From: Pseudomonadota bacterium
Lineage (GTDB): Bacteria; Pseudomonadota; Gammaproteobacteria; Burkholderiales; Methylophilaceae
Direction: 5' to 3'
Assembly (NCBI GenBank): GCA_029782295.1
Contig: JAKOVB010000027.1
Span: 434,001 to 498,000 of the forward strand
Length of the DNA: 64,000 bases
Shown here: one piece after another, positions 31,741-42,193 of the stretch
Layout of the letters: each line of letters starts with the position of its first letter
Position numbering within the stretch: the first letter of the stretch is position 1
Notes under the pieces: model-generated
Database searches by the model: none
What the model was told of the DNA's origin: nothing
What the model saw: the letters and a program-made list of their open reading frames with translations, nothing else
Translations under genes and position numbers: made by a program

Positions 31741-32885
31741 TCACACCGGCCTTTCCACCGCCACTCAGCCTGTATATCCATTACCCGTGGTGCGTTCGCA
31801 AATGCCCATACTGCGACTTCAATTCTCATGAAGCCAGGCAGCAGACGCCTGACCAGGCTTATGCCGATGCACTGATCGCCGATCTTGAACAAGCCCTGCC
31901 GCTGGTCTGGGGCAAGCGCATTCACAGCATTTTCTTCGGCGGCGGCACGCCCAGCCTTATCGATCCCGGTGTTCTCGACGATCTGCTGGCGCGCATCCGC
32001 ATGCTGCTGCCGTTGACGGCACAGGCTGAAATTACCCTCGAAGCCAACCCCGGCACAGTCGAAGCCGGTCGTTTCGCCGCCTTCAAGGCAGCCGGCGTCA
32101 ACCGCCTGTCGCTGGGGATCCAGAGTTTCAACGACATCCATCTCAAGGCCCTGGGGCGCATCCACGATGCCTCGGAGGCTCACCATGCCGTGGAACTGGC
32201 ACTGTCCACCGTCGGGAACGTCAATCTCGACCTCATGTACGCGCTACCACGGCAATCCATGGAGGAAGCCCTTCTGGATATCCGTACCGCGATTTCTTAC
32301 GCCCCCACCCACCTGTCGGCCTACCATCTGACACTGGAGCCCAACACCGCTTTTCATCACTCGCCGCCACCACTCCCGGACGACGACACCAGCGCGGCCA
32401 TGCAGGAAGCGATCGAGAACGAACTGGCCGCTGCCGGTTACCAGCATTATGAAACCTCCGCTTTTGCCCAGCCCGGAAAACAGTGCCGCCATAACCGCAA
32501 TTACTGGGAATTTGGCGACTACCTCGGGATTGGTGCAGGGGCGCACAGCAAACTCACGCTGCCGGACCGCATCATCCGGCAGGCCCGAACAAAACATCCT
32601 AACGCCTACCTGAAAGGCATACAGAGCAACACTCACATTGAAAGCGAGCGCACGCTTTCTCGAGAGGATCTGGGGTTCGAATTCATGATGAATGCGCTCA
32701 GACTCACAGACGGATTTGCACTGCAACTGTTCGAAGAACGCACCGGCCTCCCGCCCGAAACCATCGCACCGGCACTGGCCGAGGCCGAACATAAGCGGCT
32801 GTTGCAACGGCACGGAAACCAGATTGCCCCCACTTTACAGGGACAGCGTTTCCTCAACGAACTCCTGCAGTTGTTCCTGCCCTGA
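31737..32885 (+). CDS. hemW: radical SAM heme chaperone HemW
   Basis: 382 residues. The radical-SAM cluster motif CVRKCPYC and the preceding YIHYPWC are present, as is the HemW/HemN-type CRHNRNYWEFGDYLGIGAGAHS. HemW proteins bind heme and act as chaperones rather than coproporphyrinogen dehydrogenases. The GTG start lies in the GTGA overlap with rdgB; a much longer frame reading through rdgB is rejected. It follows rph-rdgB as in relatives. Confidence 0.93.
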   Translation: MITPAFPPPLSLYIHYPWCVRKCPYCDFNSHEARQQTPDQAYADALIADLEQALPLVWGKRIHSIFFGGGTPSLIDPGVLDDLLARIRMLLPLTAQAEITLEANPGTVEAGRFAAFKAAGVNRLSLGIQSFNDIHLKALGRIHDASEAHHAVELALSTVGNVNLDLMYALPRQSMEEALLDIRTAISYAPTHLSAYHLTLEPNTAFHHSPPPLPDDDTSAAMQEAIENELAAAGYQHYETSAFAQPGKQCRHNRNYWEFGDYLGIGAGAHSKLTLPDRIIRQARTKHPNAYLKGIQSNTHIESERTLSREDLGFEFMMNALRLTDGFALQLFEERTGLPPETIAPALAEAEHKRLLQRHGNQIAPTLQGQRFLNELLQLFLP

Positions 32886-32890
32886 ACGCC

Positions 32891-33451
32891 ATGCAACGGA
32901 TCCTGCAACCCGGCCTGGCTGACCAGACCATCAACAAATCGCGCTTCATCGCGCTGGCAGAGTATTGCGACGACGAACGCGCCATCGGCGCGATGTTGCG
33001 CAGGATGGCTACCGAGCACGCCCACGCCCACCACCTGGCCTACGCATTCAGGGTGAAAACACCGCAAGGGCTGGTGCAACGCTTCCATGATGCCGGCGAG
33101 CCTTCCGGCACTGCGGGCAAACCGATCCTGCAGCATCTGGAAGGACGCGATCTGGTCAACGTCTGTGTCGGCGTGATCCGCTATTACGGGGGAATCAACC
33201 TGGGCACCGGCGGGCTGGCACGTGCCTACGGGAACACTGCGAAGATGGCGCTGGATGCCGCAAAGGTGGGACCGTACGTCGAAATGCAGCGCATCCGGAT
33301 CGCCCTGGATTACGCAAAGCTGGATTATTTCACCCGGGAACTGGGCAAGGTGGGCGGACAGTTGCTGGACAAGCAATTCGGCGAGCACGTGACGGTCATC
33401 GCCACGTTGCCCGCCGATGCGGTGGAAGGCCTGGTAAAACGCTTCGGCTAG
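32891..33451 (+). CDS. IMPACT (YigZ) family protein
   Basis: 186 residues with an N-terminal IMPACT domain (HAHHLAYAFRV, DAGEPSGTAGKPIL, VVRYYGG-like IRYYGGINLGTGGLARAYG) and a short C-terminal DUF1949-like part. The bacterial homologue YigZ has no firmly established function; eukaryotic IMPACT affects translation control. It begins five bases after hemW and is convergent with argH. Confidence 0.9.
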   Translation: MQRILQPGLADQTINKSRFIALAEYCDDERAIGAMLRRMATEHAHAHHLAYAFRVKTPQGLVQRFHDAGEPSGTAGKPILQHLEGRDLVNVCVGVIRYYGGINLGTGGLARAYGNTAKMALDAAKVGPYVEMQRIRIALDYAKLDYFTRELGKVGGQLLDKQFGEHVTVIATLPADAVEGLVKRFG

Positions 33452-33474
33452 AGGCGCTCTGGCACCCCTGAAGA

Positions 33475-34893
33475 TCAGGCCAGATGCTGGCGCGCCCTGG
33501 CGATGGCCTGGCGCACCTGTTCCGGGGCGGTACCGCCAATGTGGTTGCGGCTGGCAAGGGAACCTTCCAGCGTCAGAACGTCGAATACGTCCTCGCCCAC
33601 CAGTGGTGAAAAGGCCTGCAGTTCAGTCAGGCTCAGATCGACCAGATCGCATCCGCGGTCCACGGCGCTGCGGACAGCCAATGCAACGGCCTCGTGTGCA
33701 TCACGGAAGGGCAGGCCCTTCTTCACCAGGTAGTCCGCGAGATCCGTCGCCGTGGCAAAGCCTTCGGCTGCAGCGAGTCGCATGGCCTCCTTGTTGACCT
33801 TGAAACCGGCCTTGATTACCACGTCGTTTTCGATCACCGGCGGGCGCAGCAAATCGGCATAGATCTCCAGGGTCACCAGCAGCGTATCGGCCGTATCGAA
33901 CAGACCTTCCTTGTCTTCCTGGTTGTCCTTGTTATAGGCCAGCGGCTGCGATTTCATCAGTGTCAGCAGCGCCATGAGATGGCCGTTGACGCGACCGGTC
34001 TTGCCGCGCACCAGTTCAGGCACATCCGGATTCTTTTTCTGCGGCATGATGGAAGAGCCGGTACAGAATCGATCGGCGATATCAATGAAGCCGAAACGCG
34101 GGCTGGACCACAGGATCAGTTCCTCGGAGAAGCGCGACAAATGGGTCATCAGCAACGCGGCCGCGGAAGTGAATTCGATCGCGAAATCACGATCGGATAC
34201 GGCATCCAGGGAGTTTTCGCACACACCACTGAAGCCCAGCAGATGGGCCACGCCCTTGCGGTCGATCGGATAACTGGTACCCGCCAGCGCTGCGGCGCCC
34301 AGCGGCAGGTAGTTCATGCGGGCGCGGCAATCCTCGAATCGGCCTGCATCCCGCTTGAGCATCTCGTAATAGGCCAGCAGATGGTGGCCGAAAGTGACAG
34401 GCTGCGCCACCTGCAGGTGCGTAAAACCGGGCATCACGGTATCGGCGTGCAGTTCTGCCAGATCCAGCAGGGAGAGTTGCAGGTTGCGGATGCCCGCCAG
34501 CACGGCATCGATCACAGAACGCAGCCAAAGGCGAACATCGGTTGCCACCTGATCGTTGCGGGAACGGCCTGTGTGCAAGCGCTTACCTGCGTCCCCAACC
34601 TTGTCGGTCAGGCGTTTCTCGATGTTCAGATGCACATCCTCGAGATCGAGCAGCCATTCGAATTTTCCTGCGCGGATTTCCTCGAGAATCTCGGCCAGTC
34701 CCTTGCGGATCGCTTCCACGTCGGCGGCACTGATGATGCCCTGTTCGCCCAGCATGGTGGCGTGAGCGAGCGAACCCTGAATGTCGAACTCGGCGAGGCG
34801 TTGATCGAATTCCACCGAGGCAGTGTAACGTTTGACCAGTTCGGCCACCGGTTCGTTGAAACGGCCTGACCAAGCCTTTGATTTGTCTTGCAT
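33475..34893 (-). CDS. argH: argininosuccinate lyase
   Basis: 472 residues. Last step of arginine synthesis, splitting argininosuccinate to arginine and fumarate. The superfamily signature [16 protein letters not shown] and the catalytic-region [13 protein letters not shown] are visible. Only 30 bases separate its start from divergent algZ, so promoters of each gene must extend into the other. Confidence 0.98.
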   Translation of the reverse strand: MQDKSKAWSGRFNEPVAELVKRYTASVEFDQRLAEFDIQGSLAHATMLGEQGIISAADVEAIRKGLAEILEEIRAGKFEWLLDLEDVHLNIEKRLTDKVGDAGKRLHTGRSRNDQVATDVRLWLRSVIDAVLAGIRNLQLSLLDLAELHADTVMPGFTHLQVAQPVTFGHHLLAYYEMLKRDAGRFEDCRARMNYLPLGAAALAGTSYPIDRKGVAHLLGFSGVCENSLDAVSDRDFAIEFTSAAALLMTHLSRFSEELILWSSPRFGFIDIADRFCTGSSIMPQKKNPDVPELVRGKTGRVNGHLMALLTLMKSQPLAYNKDNQEDKEGLFDTADTLLVTLEIYADLLRPPVIENDVVIKAGFKVNKEAMRLAAAEGFATATDLADYLVKKGLPFRDAHEAVALAVRSAVDRGCDLVDLSLTELQAFSPLVGEDVFDVLTLEGSLASRNHIGGTAPEQVRQAIARARQHLA

Positions 34894-34923
34894 TGTGCGT
34901 ACCGATTATCAAATAATGACAGG

Positions 34924-35949
34924 ATGGCAAGTATAAAGCAAAACCACCTCCGGATTCCCGTTGCATTACCCGACTTTCGCAACATGGGCGTGCAGTTGCG
35001 CATTCTGGTACTGGTGAATACGATGGCCACCGTCACCGCCATCCTCCGCACGGACACCCTGGAAGAAGCCTGGCAGGCCATGATGCAGGTCTCCGCAGCC
35101 ATACAGCCTATTCTGCTGATCACGTTGCTCAGCCTGTTTGTCCTGAACCCATCGCTGGCACGTATTTCCTACCGTTCCGGTTTGCTGGCAGTCATGATGC
35201 TGGCAGTGCTGCTGGCCATCGGGATCCAGCACATCGCGGGAGGCCTGATCGGCCCGGACACCTCCCACGCGCTTTGGCGGACAGGCTTTCTGTCCATCCT
35301 GGCCACGGGCATGCTCCTGGGATACTTCAACCTGCGCAGCCGTGCACTTTCGCCATCCTTCACCGAGGCCCGCCTGCAGGCGCTGCAAGCGCGCATCCGC
35401 CCGCATTTCCTCTTCAACAGCCTGAACGCCGTCCTTTCCCTTATCCGCAGCGACCCCAAACGTGCCGAAACTGCACTGGAAGACATGGCCGACCTGTTCC
35501 GCGTGCTGATGGCGGACAACCGACAACTGGTGCCCTTACAGAACGAACTGGAACTCTGCCGGCAATATCTCTCGCTGGAAAAGCTGCGGCTGGGTGAACG
35601 TCTGCAACTGTCCTGGCATATCGACAACATGCCGGAGGATGCCCTGATTCCACCGCTTGTGCTGCAGCCATTGCTGGAAAACGCGGTATACCACGGCATC
35701 GAACCCTTTCAGGAAGGTGGCGAAATCAACATCAACCTGTATCGCAGCCGCGATCAGGTTCACATGGTACTGACCAACCCCTACCGTCTCGAAGGCGAAC
35801 ACCACAACGGCAACAAAATGGCGCTGGGAAACATCCGTGAACGGCTTGCACTGCATTTCGACGCCGAAGCCCAGATCGTGACGAAAGTGGTGGGCAACCA
35901 GTACCGTGTGCATATTGTCATTCCCTACCGTCAGGCACCCAACCCATGA
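34924..35949 (+). CDS. algZ: LytS/AlgZ-type sensor histidine kinase
   Basis: 341 residues from the chosen ATG. Four or so hydrophobic segments (about 15-130) are followed by a His_kinase domain with the phospho-acceptor H in IRPHFLFNSLNAVLSL and a HATPase domain (LVLQPLLENAVYHGI). The start is uncertain: ATGs at 34888 and 34984 are also possible and none has a strong ribosome site. It overlaps the response-regulator gene by four bases. The argH-algZ-algR-hemC-hemD order is also known in Pseudomonas, which supports the names; the regulated trait here need not be alginate. Confidence 0.88.
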   Translation: MASIKQNHLRIPVALPDFRNMGVQLRILVLVNTMATVTAILRTDTLEEAWQAMMQVSAAIQPILLITLLSLFVLNPSLARISYRSGLLAVMMLAVLLAIGIQHIAGGLIGPDTSHALWRTGFLSILATGMLLGYFNLRSRALSPSFTEARLQALQARIRPHFLFNSLNAVLSLIRSDPKRAETALEDMADLFRVLMADNRQLVPLQNELELCRQYLSLEKLRLGERLQLSWHIDNMPEDALIPPLVLQPLLENAVYHGIEPFQEGGEININLYRSRDQVHMVLTNPYRLEGEHHNGNKMALGNIRERLALHFDAEAQIVTKVVGNQYRVHIVIPYRQAPNP

Positions 35950-36698
35950 AAGAAGGCAACCTGAACATTCTGATCGCCGACGACGAGGCGCCGGCCCGCA
36001 ACCGCCTGCGTGAACTGCTATCCGATCTTCCTGGCACACAAGTCGTCGCCGAGGCTGCGAACGGGGTCGAGGCCTTGGAACGGGTGCACGACACCCACCC
36101 CGACATCGTGTTGCTGGATATCCGCATGCCGGAAATGGACGGCCTCGAAACTGCAGAGCACCTGTTGAAAATGGACAACCCGCCAGCCGTGATCTTTGCG
36201 ACCGCATACGATGAGCATGCCCTTCAGGCTTTCGAAAGAAACGCGGTGGACTACCTGCTGAAACCGATACGGCTGGAACGGCTGGGCAATGCCCTGAAAA
36301 AGGCCCGCGCCCTGTTGCCCGCGCAACTGGAGGAGCTTCGACCGCTCCGCTCGGAGCGTACCCATTTCAGCGTGTCCGAACGTGGTCGCATTCTGCTGGT
36401 GCCCGTCGACCAGGTCGTCTACCTGCGTGCCGAGTTGAAATACCTCACCGTCCGTACCGCGGAACGGGAATACCTCATCGAAGATTCCCTCACCCAGGTG
36501 GAACAGGAGTTCCCGCAACGTTTTGTCCGCCTGCACCGCAACTGCCTGGCGGCGCGGTCGTCCATTCGCGGCTTCGAAAAGCAGCACGAAGTTGATGGCG
36601 AATGCCATTGGGTCGCCCTGCTCAAGGAACTCGACGAGGTCCTGCCGGTGAGCCGTCGGCAACAGCACGTCGTGCGGGAGTTGGGCGGTAAGTGCTAA
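35946..36698 (+). CDS. algR: LytTR-type response regulator
   Basis: 250 residues. Receiver domain 5-125 with acidic pocket at ADDE, phospho-acceptor D58 ([11 protein letters not shown]) and K106 (DYLLKPIR); LytTR DNA-binding domain about 135-245 ([26 protein letters not shown]). It is translated with the overlapping histidine kinase and should be its partner. It is 34 bases upstream of hemC. Confidence 0.92.
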   Translation: MKEGNLNILIADDEAPARNRLRELLSDLPGTQVVAEAANGVEALERVHDTHPDIVLLDIRMPEMDGLETAEHLLKMDNPPAVIFATAYDEHALQAFERNAVDYLLKPIRLERLGNALKKARALLPAQLEELRPLRSERTHFSVSERGRILLVPVDQVVYLRAELKYLTVRTAEREYLIEDSLTQVEQEFPQRFVRLHRNCLAARSSIRGFEKQHEVDGECHWVALLKELDEVLPVSRRQQHVVRELGGKC

Positions 36699-36732
36699 AA
36701 TTCCATCCCTTTTCAGCCAGAACGACGTCCCT

Positions 36733-37671
36733 ATGAGCGCATCCCCGAAAAAACTGGTCATCGCTTCCCGCGAAAGTGCCCTTGCCATGTGGCAGGCGCG
36801 CCATATCCAGGCCCGCCTGCAGGCCCTCTATCCTGAAACCGAGGTAGAAATCCTCGGCATGACCACGACCGGAGACCAGATTCTCGATTCCCCGCTCGCC
36901 CGTATCGGCGGCAAGGGGCTGTTCGTGAAGGAACTGGAGCAAGCGCTGGCGGACGGCAGGGCCGACCTGGCCGTCCATTCCATGAAGGACGTCCCCATGA
37001 ACATGCCGGAGGGCTTTGCCCTGGCGGCCACCGGTGAACGTGAAGATCCGCGCGACGCATTCGTTTCCGTCCGTTATGAACGCCTGGAAGACCTGCCGGA
37101 AGGCAGCGTGGTCGGGACCTCCAGCCTGCGTCGCCAGAGCCAACTACAAGCCCGTTTTCCCCACCTGAAGATCGAATCCCTGCGCGGCAACTTGCAGACC
37201 CGTCTGCGCAAACTGGACGACGGCCAATATGCCGCCATCATCCTCGCTGCAGCAGGTCTCAAGCGTCTTGGCCTGGAAGAACGGATCACGCAGCTGATCC
37301 CACCGGACCAGAGCATTCCCGCCGTAGGGCAGGGTGCGCTGGGGATCGAGATCCGGGCTGATCGTGACGATGTGCGCGCACTGTTGCAACCGATCAACCA
37401 CGCCGAGACTGAAGCCTGCGTCCTTGCGGAACGTGCGATGAGCCGCGCCCTGGCCGGTAGCTGCACCGTCCCCCTCGGGGCCTTTGCCCGCATGCGCGGC
37501 AACCAGTTGCATGTGGTCGGGTTCGTGGCCAGCGTTGACGGCTCTGAAATGGTCCGCGACGAAGTCAACGGCCCGCCGGAATATGCTGAAACATTAGGCA
37601 AGGCACTGGCCAAGAAACTGGTCGAGCAGGGCGCGGACCGCATCCTGGCAGCCCTGGAACAGCATGCCTGA
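36733..37671 (+). CDS. hemC: porphobilinogen deaminase (hydroxymethylbilane synthase)
   Basis: 312 residues. Joins four porphobilinogens into hydroxymethylbilane on a dipyrromethane cofactor attached to C244 ([10 protein letters not shown]). The N-terminal [13 protein letters not shown] and the substrate-binding VHSMKDVP are conserved. It overlaps hemD by eight bases. Confidence 0.98.
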   Translation: MSASPKKLVIASRESALAMWQARHIQARLQALYPETEVEILGMTTTGDQILDSPLARIGGKGLFVKELEQALADGRADLAVHSMKDVPMNMPEGFALAATGEREDPRDAFVSVRYERLEDLPEGSVVGTSSLRRQSQLQARFPHLKIESLRGNLQTRLRKLDDGQYAAIILAAAGLKRLGLEERITQLIPPDQSIPAVGQGALGIEIRADRDDVRALLQPINHAETEACVLAERAMSRALAGSCTVPLGAFARMRGNQLHVVGFVASVDGSEMVRDEVNGPPEYAETLGKALAKKLVEQGADRILAALEQHA

Positions 37672-38431
37672 AACTTTGTGCGGGTGCGGGATCGTGATCA
37701 CGCGCCCGATCGAACAAGCGCATCATCTGGCTGAACTGGTCGGCCGTGAAGGCGGTCGACCCATCCTGTTTCCATTACTGGAAATTGCGCCTGTCTCACA
37801 AGGGGACGCCCTGAATGCTGTGTTGGACAAGGTACCGACATGTGACTGGGCCATTTTCATCAGCTCCAATGCCGTGCAGCAAGGCATGCCACGGCTGCTC
37901 GAAAGACACCCGCAATTACCGGCCCATCTGCGTTTCGCTGCGATCGGTCCGACCACCGCTGCCGAGTTGCAGCGTTACGGTATCGGGAACGTCCTGATCC
38001 CGGCAGGTCGCTTCGACAGCGAAAACCTGTTGTCTCTGCCGGAAATGCAGGCTGTACATGGGCAACATATCGCCATCTTCCGTGGCATCGGCGGGCGAGA
38101 CCTGCTGGCCGAGCAATTGCAGGCTCGGGGCGCAGAAGTGCTGTTCGCCGAATGCTACCGGCGCATCAACCCGCAACAGGATGCAGGTGATTTGCCTGCA
38201 CTGTGGCAGAATAAGCAACTGCATGCCATCGTGGTCACCAGCAGCGAGGCACTGCGTCATCTGGTTGCCTTGGGCAATGACGCGGACTGGCTGCGCGGCA
38301 CGCTGCTCTGCGTCAACCATCCGCGTATCGGAGAGTTGGCACGGAGTTACGGCCTGCAAGTCGCCGTGGCAGATTTGCCTGGCGACGAAGGGATGTTGAA
38401 CTGCCTGATTCAAAACAGAAGACAACCATGA
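37664..38431 (+). CDS. hemD: uroporphyrinogen-III synthase
   Basis: 255 residues. Cyclises hydroxymethylbilane with inversion of ring D. Sequence identity in this family is low, but [24 protein letters not shown] and [11 protein letters not shown] match the two-domain pattern and the position between hemC and hemX is decisive. It overlaps both neighbours by a few bases. Confidence 0.93.
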   Translation: MPETLCGCGIVITRPIEQAHHLAELVGREGGRPILFPLLEIAPVSQGDALNAVLDKVPTCDWAIFISSNAVQQGMPRLLERHPQLPAHLRFAAIGPTTAAELQRYGIGNVLIPAGRFDSENLLSLPEMQAVHGQHIAIFRGIGGRDLLAEQLQARGAEVLFAECYRRINPQQDAGDLPALWQNKQLHAIVVTSSEALRHLVALGNDADWLRGTLLCVNHPRIGELARSYGLQVAVADLPGDEGMLNCLIQNRRQP

Positions 38432-39456
38432 GCGAAGAGAACACCAACGTCCAGCCTACACGCCCGCAAGGTACGGATCGGCTCGTACGCATCGCCCTTG
38501 CCATCGCCCTGGTCGCCCTGGTCGCGTCCGGCTGGCAATGGCTGATGCAGGGGCAGCGCGAGAACAAGCTCGAAAAAATCCTGACGCAACGCCTCAGCGA
38601 CTTCGACGAACGCAACCGTGAAAGCGTGGCCCTGTCCAAGCATGCCGAGGAAGTCACCAGCCAGGCCGGTGCCAAAATTACGCTTCTCGAGCAAAAGCTG
38701 GAAGAATCGCGTGCCCAGCAGGATGCATTGCAGACCCTGTATCTCGAACTGGCCAACAACCGGGATGCGTGGACCATTGCCGAGGTCGAGCAATTATTGA
38801 TCATTGCCAGCCAGCAGCTGCAGCTCGCCGGCAATGTCAAACCGGCCCTGCTGGCCATGCAGACTGCAGACAGCCGCCTGCAGGAACTTGAAAAGCCCCA
38901 GATCATCCAGTTACGAAAGACGATCGGCAAGGATATCCAGAAGCTGCAGGCACTTCCCAGCGTCGACCTGGTCGGCATGACCCTGAAGATTGAGTCTCTG
39001 GTCGATGCCGCCGCCAAGATGCCCCTCGCCAGCGAACGGCATCCACGGCAAGACACCACGACCAAACCCGACTGGGATTCCAGCCCCTGGCATCGCCTGA
39101 CCCAGGAAATCTGGGCAGACATCAAACACATGGTACGTATCGAGCGCATGGACCAGCCTGAACAACCCATGCTGGCACCGGAACAAAGTTACTTCCTGCG
39201 CGAAAACCTGAAACTGCGCCTGCTGGCCGCGCGCATTGCCTTGCTGCAACGGGATGAAGCGACCTACCGCGTTGACCTGCAAACCGCCGACCAGTGGATC
39301 AAGCGCCATTTCGATCCGCAGGACGCAACCACCAAAACTGCGCTCGCTACCCTCCAGCAACTATCCTCAAGCAGCATCACGATCCAGTTGCCGGACATCT
39401 CCGAAAGCCTGAATGCCGTGTCCAAGTACAAACTGGCGTTGGAGCGCAACAAGTGA
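38428..39456 (+). CDS. hemX: HemX family membrane protein
   Basis: 342 residues: short cytoplasmic N-terminus, one membrane segment (about 23-42), a coiled coil (about 48-105) and a helical C-terminal domain. The family is often named uroporphyrin-III C-methyltransferase, but no methyltransferase motif is present, so that name should not be taken as function. It is translated with hemD (ATGA) and hemY (GTGA). Confidence 0.9.
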   Translation: MSEENTNVQPTRPQGTDRLVRIALAIALVALVASGWQWLMQGQRENKLEKILTQRLSDFDERNRESVALSKHAEEVTSQAGAKITLLEQKLEESRAQQDALQTLYLELANNRDAWTIAEVEQLLIIASQQLQLAGNVKPALLAMQTADSRLQELEKPQIIQLRKTIGKDIQKLQALPSVDLVGMTLKIESLVDAAAKMPLASERHPRQDTTTKPDWDSSPWHRLTQEIWADIKHMVRIERMDQPEQPMLAPEQSYFLRENLKLRLLAARIALLQRDEATYRVDLQTADQWIKRHFDPQDATTKTALATLQQLSSSSITIQLPDISESLNAVSKYKLALERNK

Positions 39457-40637
39457 AATTCCTGATCTGGCTGCTCTTCATCCTCGGCCTGGCGGTGGTG
39501 CTGTCCCTGGTGTTCGGCTCCAACGACGGTTATGTCATCCTGGTACAACCGCCTTACCGCATCGAGTTCTCGCTCAACCTGCTGGTATTGGGCCTGATCG
39601 CCGGCTTTGCCTCCTTGCACGGCACCATCCGCCTGATCCAGTACACGCTGCATCTGCCTGAAAGCGTGCGCAAATTCAAGCAATCACAACGCCAGAAAGA
39701 AGCGCACGCCGCCATGCTGGAAGGCCTGCATGCCTTAGTGGAAGGGCGTTACGGGAAAGCGGAAACGGCTGCCGCACGCGCCTTGGAACTGGGCGAGGAT
39801 GCGGGCCTCAGCGCCTTGGTGGCAGCCCGTGCCGCACACCGCATGAAACATCTGGCCAAGCGCGACTTCTACCTGGCCGAGGCAGAACGTCTGGCCCCGG
39901 AGGCGTCCATCGCCCGGCTATTGACACAAACCGAACTGCTGCTGGACGGCCGCCAGTACGCCCAGGCACTGCAACCGCTGCAACAACTTGAAAAAATCGA
40001 GTCCAATTACGCACCGGCGCTCAAGCTGCTGCTCAAGGTCCACCAGCGGCTAGGCAACTGGGAGCATGTGCTGCAAGTGCTGACCAAACTGGAAAAACTG
40101 AACGCTATCGAACCGGTACATTACCGTCAGGTGCTCTACCACGCCCACCAGCAACTGCTGCAGCGCAACGCCGGCAATCTCGAAGAGCTGCGGGCGTACT
40201 GGAAACGCATCCCCGAATCCGACCGCCTGCAGACCCAGATGGCCAGACTGGGCGCAAGTCGTTTCCTGGATGCCGGGGACGGCGCCACGGCTGCCCGCAT
40301 CATAGAAATGAGCCTGACCAAGCAATGGGATGACGGCTTGGCAGCCCTGTATGGCGATTGTGTCGGTGATGACACGCTGAAACAACTCCAGCAGGCCGAG
40401 TTCTGGCTGAAAACCCACCATGAAGATGCTGGCCTGCTACTCACCCTTGGGAACCTCTGCATCCGGCAGGAACTGTGGGGAAAGGCGCGCAGTTACCTCG
40501 AAGCCAGTCTCAGCGTGGCACCTTCGAGTGCCGCCCATCTGGCGCTGGCGCGTCTCCTGGAACGGCAACAGCAACAGCAGGAAGCTTATCAGCATTATCG
40601 CCAGAGCCTGGAATATGCCTTGCGAGAACCCGACTGA
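39453..40637 (+). CDS. hemY: HemY family TPR protein
   Basis: 394 residues. Two N-terminal membrane segments enclose a short loop with FGSNDGYVILVQPPYRIEFSL-type sequence characteristic of HemY_N, followed by TPR-like helical repeats. It is unrelated to the Bacillus protoporphyrinogen oxidase also called HemY; the exact role in heme synthesis is unknown. The GTG start overlaps the hemX stop, and an upstream in-frame extension inside hemX is rejected. Last gene of the algZ-algR-hemCDXY run. Confidence 0.9.
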   Translation: MKFLIWLLFILGLAVVLSLVFGSNDGYVILVQPPYRIEFSLNLLVLGLIAGFASLHGTIRLIQYTLHLPESVRKFKQSQRQKEAHAAMLEGLHALVEGRYGKAETAAARALELGEDAGLSALVAARAAHRMKHLAKRDFYLAEAERLAPEASIARLLTQTELLLDGRQYAQALQPLQQLEKIESNYAPALKLLLKVHQRLGNWEHVLQVLTKLEKLNAIEPVHYRQVLYHAHQQLLQRNAGNLEELRAYWKRIPESDRLQTQMARLGASRFLDAGDGATAARIIEMSLTKQWDDGLAALYGDCVGDDTLKQLQQAEFWLKTHHEDAGLLLTLGNLCIRQELWGKARSYLEASLSVAPSSAAHLALARLLERQQQQQEAYQHYRQSLEYALREPD

Positions 40638-40661
40638 CCTCTCTGAACGAACTTCCCACAA

Positions 40662-40697
40662 CATGCAAAAAGCCGGTCATGACCGGCTTTTTGCATG
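40662..40697. terminator. bidirectional rho-independent terminator
   Basis: A perfect 36-base palindrome: core GCCGGTC-AT-GACCGGC flanked by AAAAA and TTTTT, extended by CATGC/GCATG. It ends both hemY and the convergent oxidoreductase gene. Confidence 0.93.
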
Positions 40698-40717
40698 CGT
40701 TTTATACAGAGGAAAGG

Positions 40718-41734
40718 TTATTTCTTGGGCGCAAAGGTGAAGGCATCCGAGAAGAATTCATCTTCGGGCAGGCCCTTGGCCGTGAATGCGCCGTGGGCCA
40801 CTTCGACCATGGCCGGGGCCCCGCAGCAATAGACCTGGTAAGAACCCAGATCAGGATAGTCCTGCAGGACGGCCTCGTGCACCAGCCCGGTTCGACCAGT
40901 CCAGCCATCCTCCGGAGCCGGTTCTGACAGAACGGGGATGAAACGTACGTTCGGATGCTCCGCCGCCCATTTTTCCGGCAATTCGGGCATGTACAGGTCC
41001 TTTTTCGCCAGCGCGCCCCAGTAGAGCACCATTTCACGCTGGCAATGATGATGCAAGGCGTGTTCGATGATGCCCTTGATCGGCGCGAAGCCAGTCCCGC
41101 CGGCGACGAAGATGATGGGTTTATCGCTTTCCTCGCGCAGGGTAAACGTACCGAAGGGCCCTTCAAACCGCAGAATGGCTTTTTCCGGCATTTCGTTGAA
41201 CACATACTCGGTGAACTTGCCCCCCGGAATCAGGCGAAGGTGCAATTCCAGCGTCTGATCGTCGTAAGGAGCATTAGCCAGGGAAAATGCCCGGCGTCCG
41301 CCATCCTTCATCAGGAATTCGATATATTGGCCGGGAAGGAACTGAAGCCGCTCGTTGGCAGGCAGCTTGAGGTACATCGCGATCACGTCGGGCGCCAGTT
41401 GCACCTTCTTTTCCACACGGCACGGCAGAATACGCGGCTGAATCCCAGCCTTGAGACCGACTTCGCGGCACTCGATGACCAGATCGCTTTGTGGCTTCGC
41501 ACAGCAGAACAGGGTCAGGCCCTGGTCGATATCACTCTGACTGAGCGCATGTGCCTGATAATCGCCATGATCCACGCTCCCTTCCAGCACCTTGCCCTTG
41601 CAAGCACCACAAGCACCATTCCGGCAACCGTAGGGCAGGTTGAAGCCTGCTTCGATGGCGGCATTCAGGACAGTTTCGTCGGGTTGGGTCGTGAACGTAT
41701 GACCGCTTGGCTGGATGGTGACATGGTAAGACAT
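40718..41734 (-). CDS. NAD(P)H-dependent flavin oxidoreductase with 2Fe-2S ferredoxin domain
   Basis: 338 residues. An N-terminal plant-type ferredoxin domain has cluster cysteines C37, C42, C45 and C77 (CRNGACGACKG, FCCAKP). It is followed by FAD-binding (RAFSLANAP) and NAD-binding (FVAGGTGFAPIKGI) domains. Databases often call such proteins CDP-6-deoxy-delta-3,4-glucoseen reductase, but no deoxysugar genes are nearby, so a general electron-transfer or oxygenase-reductase role is safer. It stands alone between terminator and fxsA. Confidence 0.88.
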   Translation of the reverse strand: MSYHVTIQPSGHTFTTQPDETVLNAAIEAGFNLPYGCRNGACGACKGKVLEGSVDHGDYQAHALSQSDIDQGLTLFCCAKPQSDLVIECREVGLKAGIQPRILPCRVEKKVQLAPDVIAMYLKLPANERLQFLPGQYIEFLMKDGGRRAFSLANAPYDDQTLELHLRLIPGGKFTEYVFNEMPEKAILRFEGPFGTFTLREESDKPIIFVAGGTGFAPIKGIIEHALHHHCQREMVLYWGALAKKDLYMPELPEKWAAEHPNVRFIPVLSEPAPEDGWTGRTGLVHEAVLQDYPDLGSYQVYCCGAPAMVEVAHGAFTAKGLPEDEFFSDAFTFAPKK

Positions 41735-41797
41735 GCGGGAACTCTTAACTTTCTGAACTGCCTGGATAAAGGGGAGAAGTTTAACACAGTCGCGCGA

Positions 41798-42175
41798 CTA
41801 GTCCTCCCGTCGCCATTCCCCTTCGATCACACCATCTTCCTGCGGCGGACGCTTCACCCGCGGCGCCGGAATCAGCAGGATCACGACCGCCATCACGTCG
41901 CTCAACACCCCGGGAAGGATCAGCAGGATGCCCGCGACCACCTTCTTGGCGCTGGTCATGATTGCGCGTACCGGATGTTCGCCATCTCGCAGGGTTTCAG
42001 CCATCCGCCCCACAGCCACCCAGCGCTCGTCCTGGATCAGCATCCAGCCGCACAGGGCCGCGAACACCAGATAGCCAAGCAACCCCCAGCCAATACGTTC
42101 CGCCAGTTGGAACATGAGCACCAACTCCAGTACCGGGAATGCGAGTAAAATCAAAAGCAGAAACAATAAACGCAT
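41798..42175 (-). CDS. fxsA: FxsA family membrane protein
   Basis: 125 residues with about four membrane segments in the first 100 residues (LLFLLLILLAFPVLELVLMF; GILLILPGVLSDVMAVVILL), then a charged tail. In E. coli FxsA relieves exclusion of phage T7 by F plasmid; general function is unclear. GAAAG precedes the start. Only 18 bases separate it from divergent cutA. Confidence 0.9.
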   Translation of the reverse strand: MRLLFLLLILLAFPVLELVLMFQLAERIGWGLLGYLVFAALCGWMLIQDERWVAVGRMAETLRDGEHPVRAIMTSAKKVVAGILLILPGVLSDVMAVVILLIPAPRVKRPPQEDGVIEGEWRRED

Positions 42176-42193
42176 CGAAAACTTTCATTATCC

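Noticed and set aside
38428-39456. HemX as a uroporphyrinogen methyltransferase
   Set aside because: The sequence is a single-pass coiled-coil protein without AdoMet-binding motifs.
40718-41734. Assignment as CDP-6-deoxy-delta-3,4-glucoseen reductase
   Set aside because: This database name rests on the shared ferredoxin-reductase fold; no deoxysugar genes are present.
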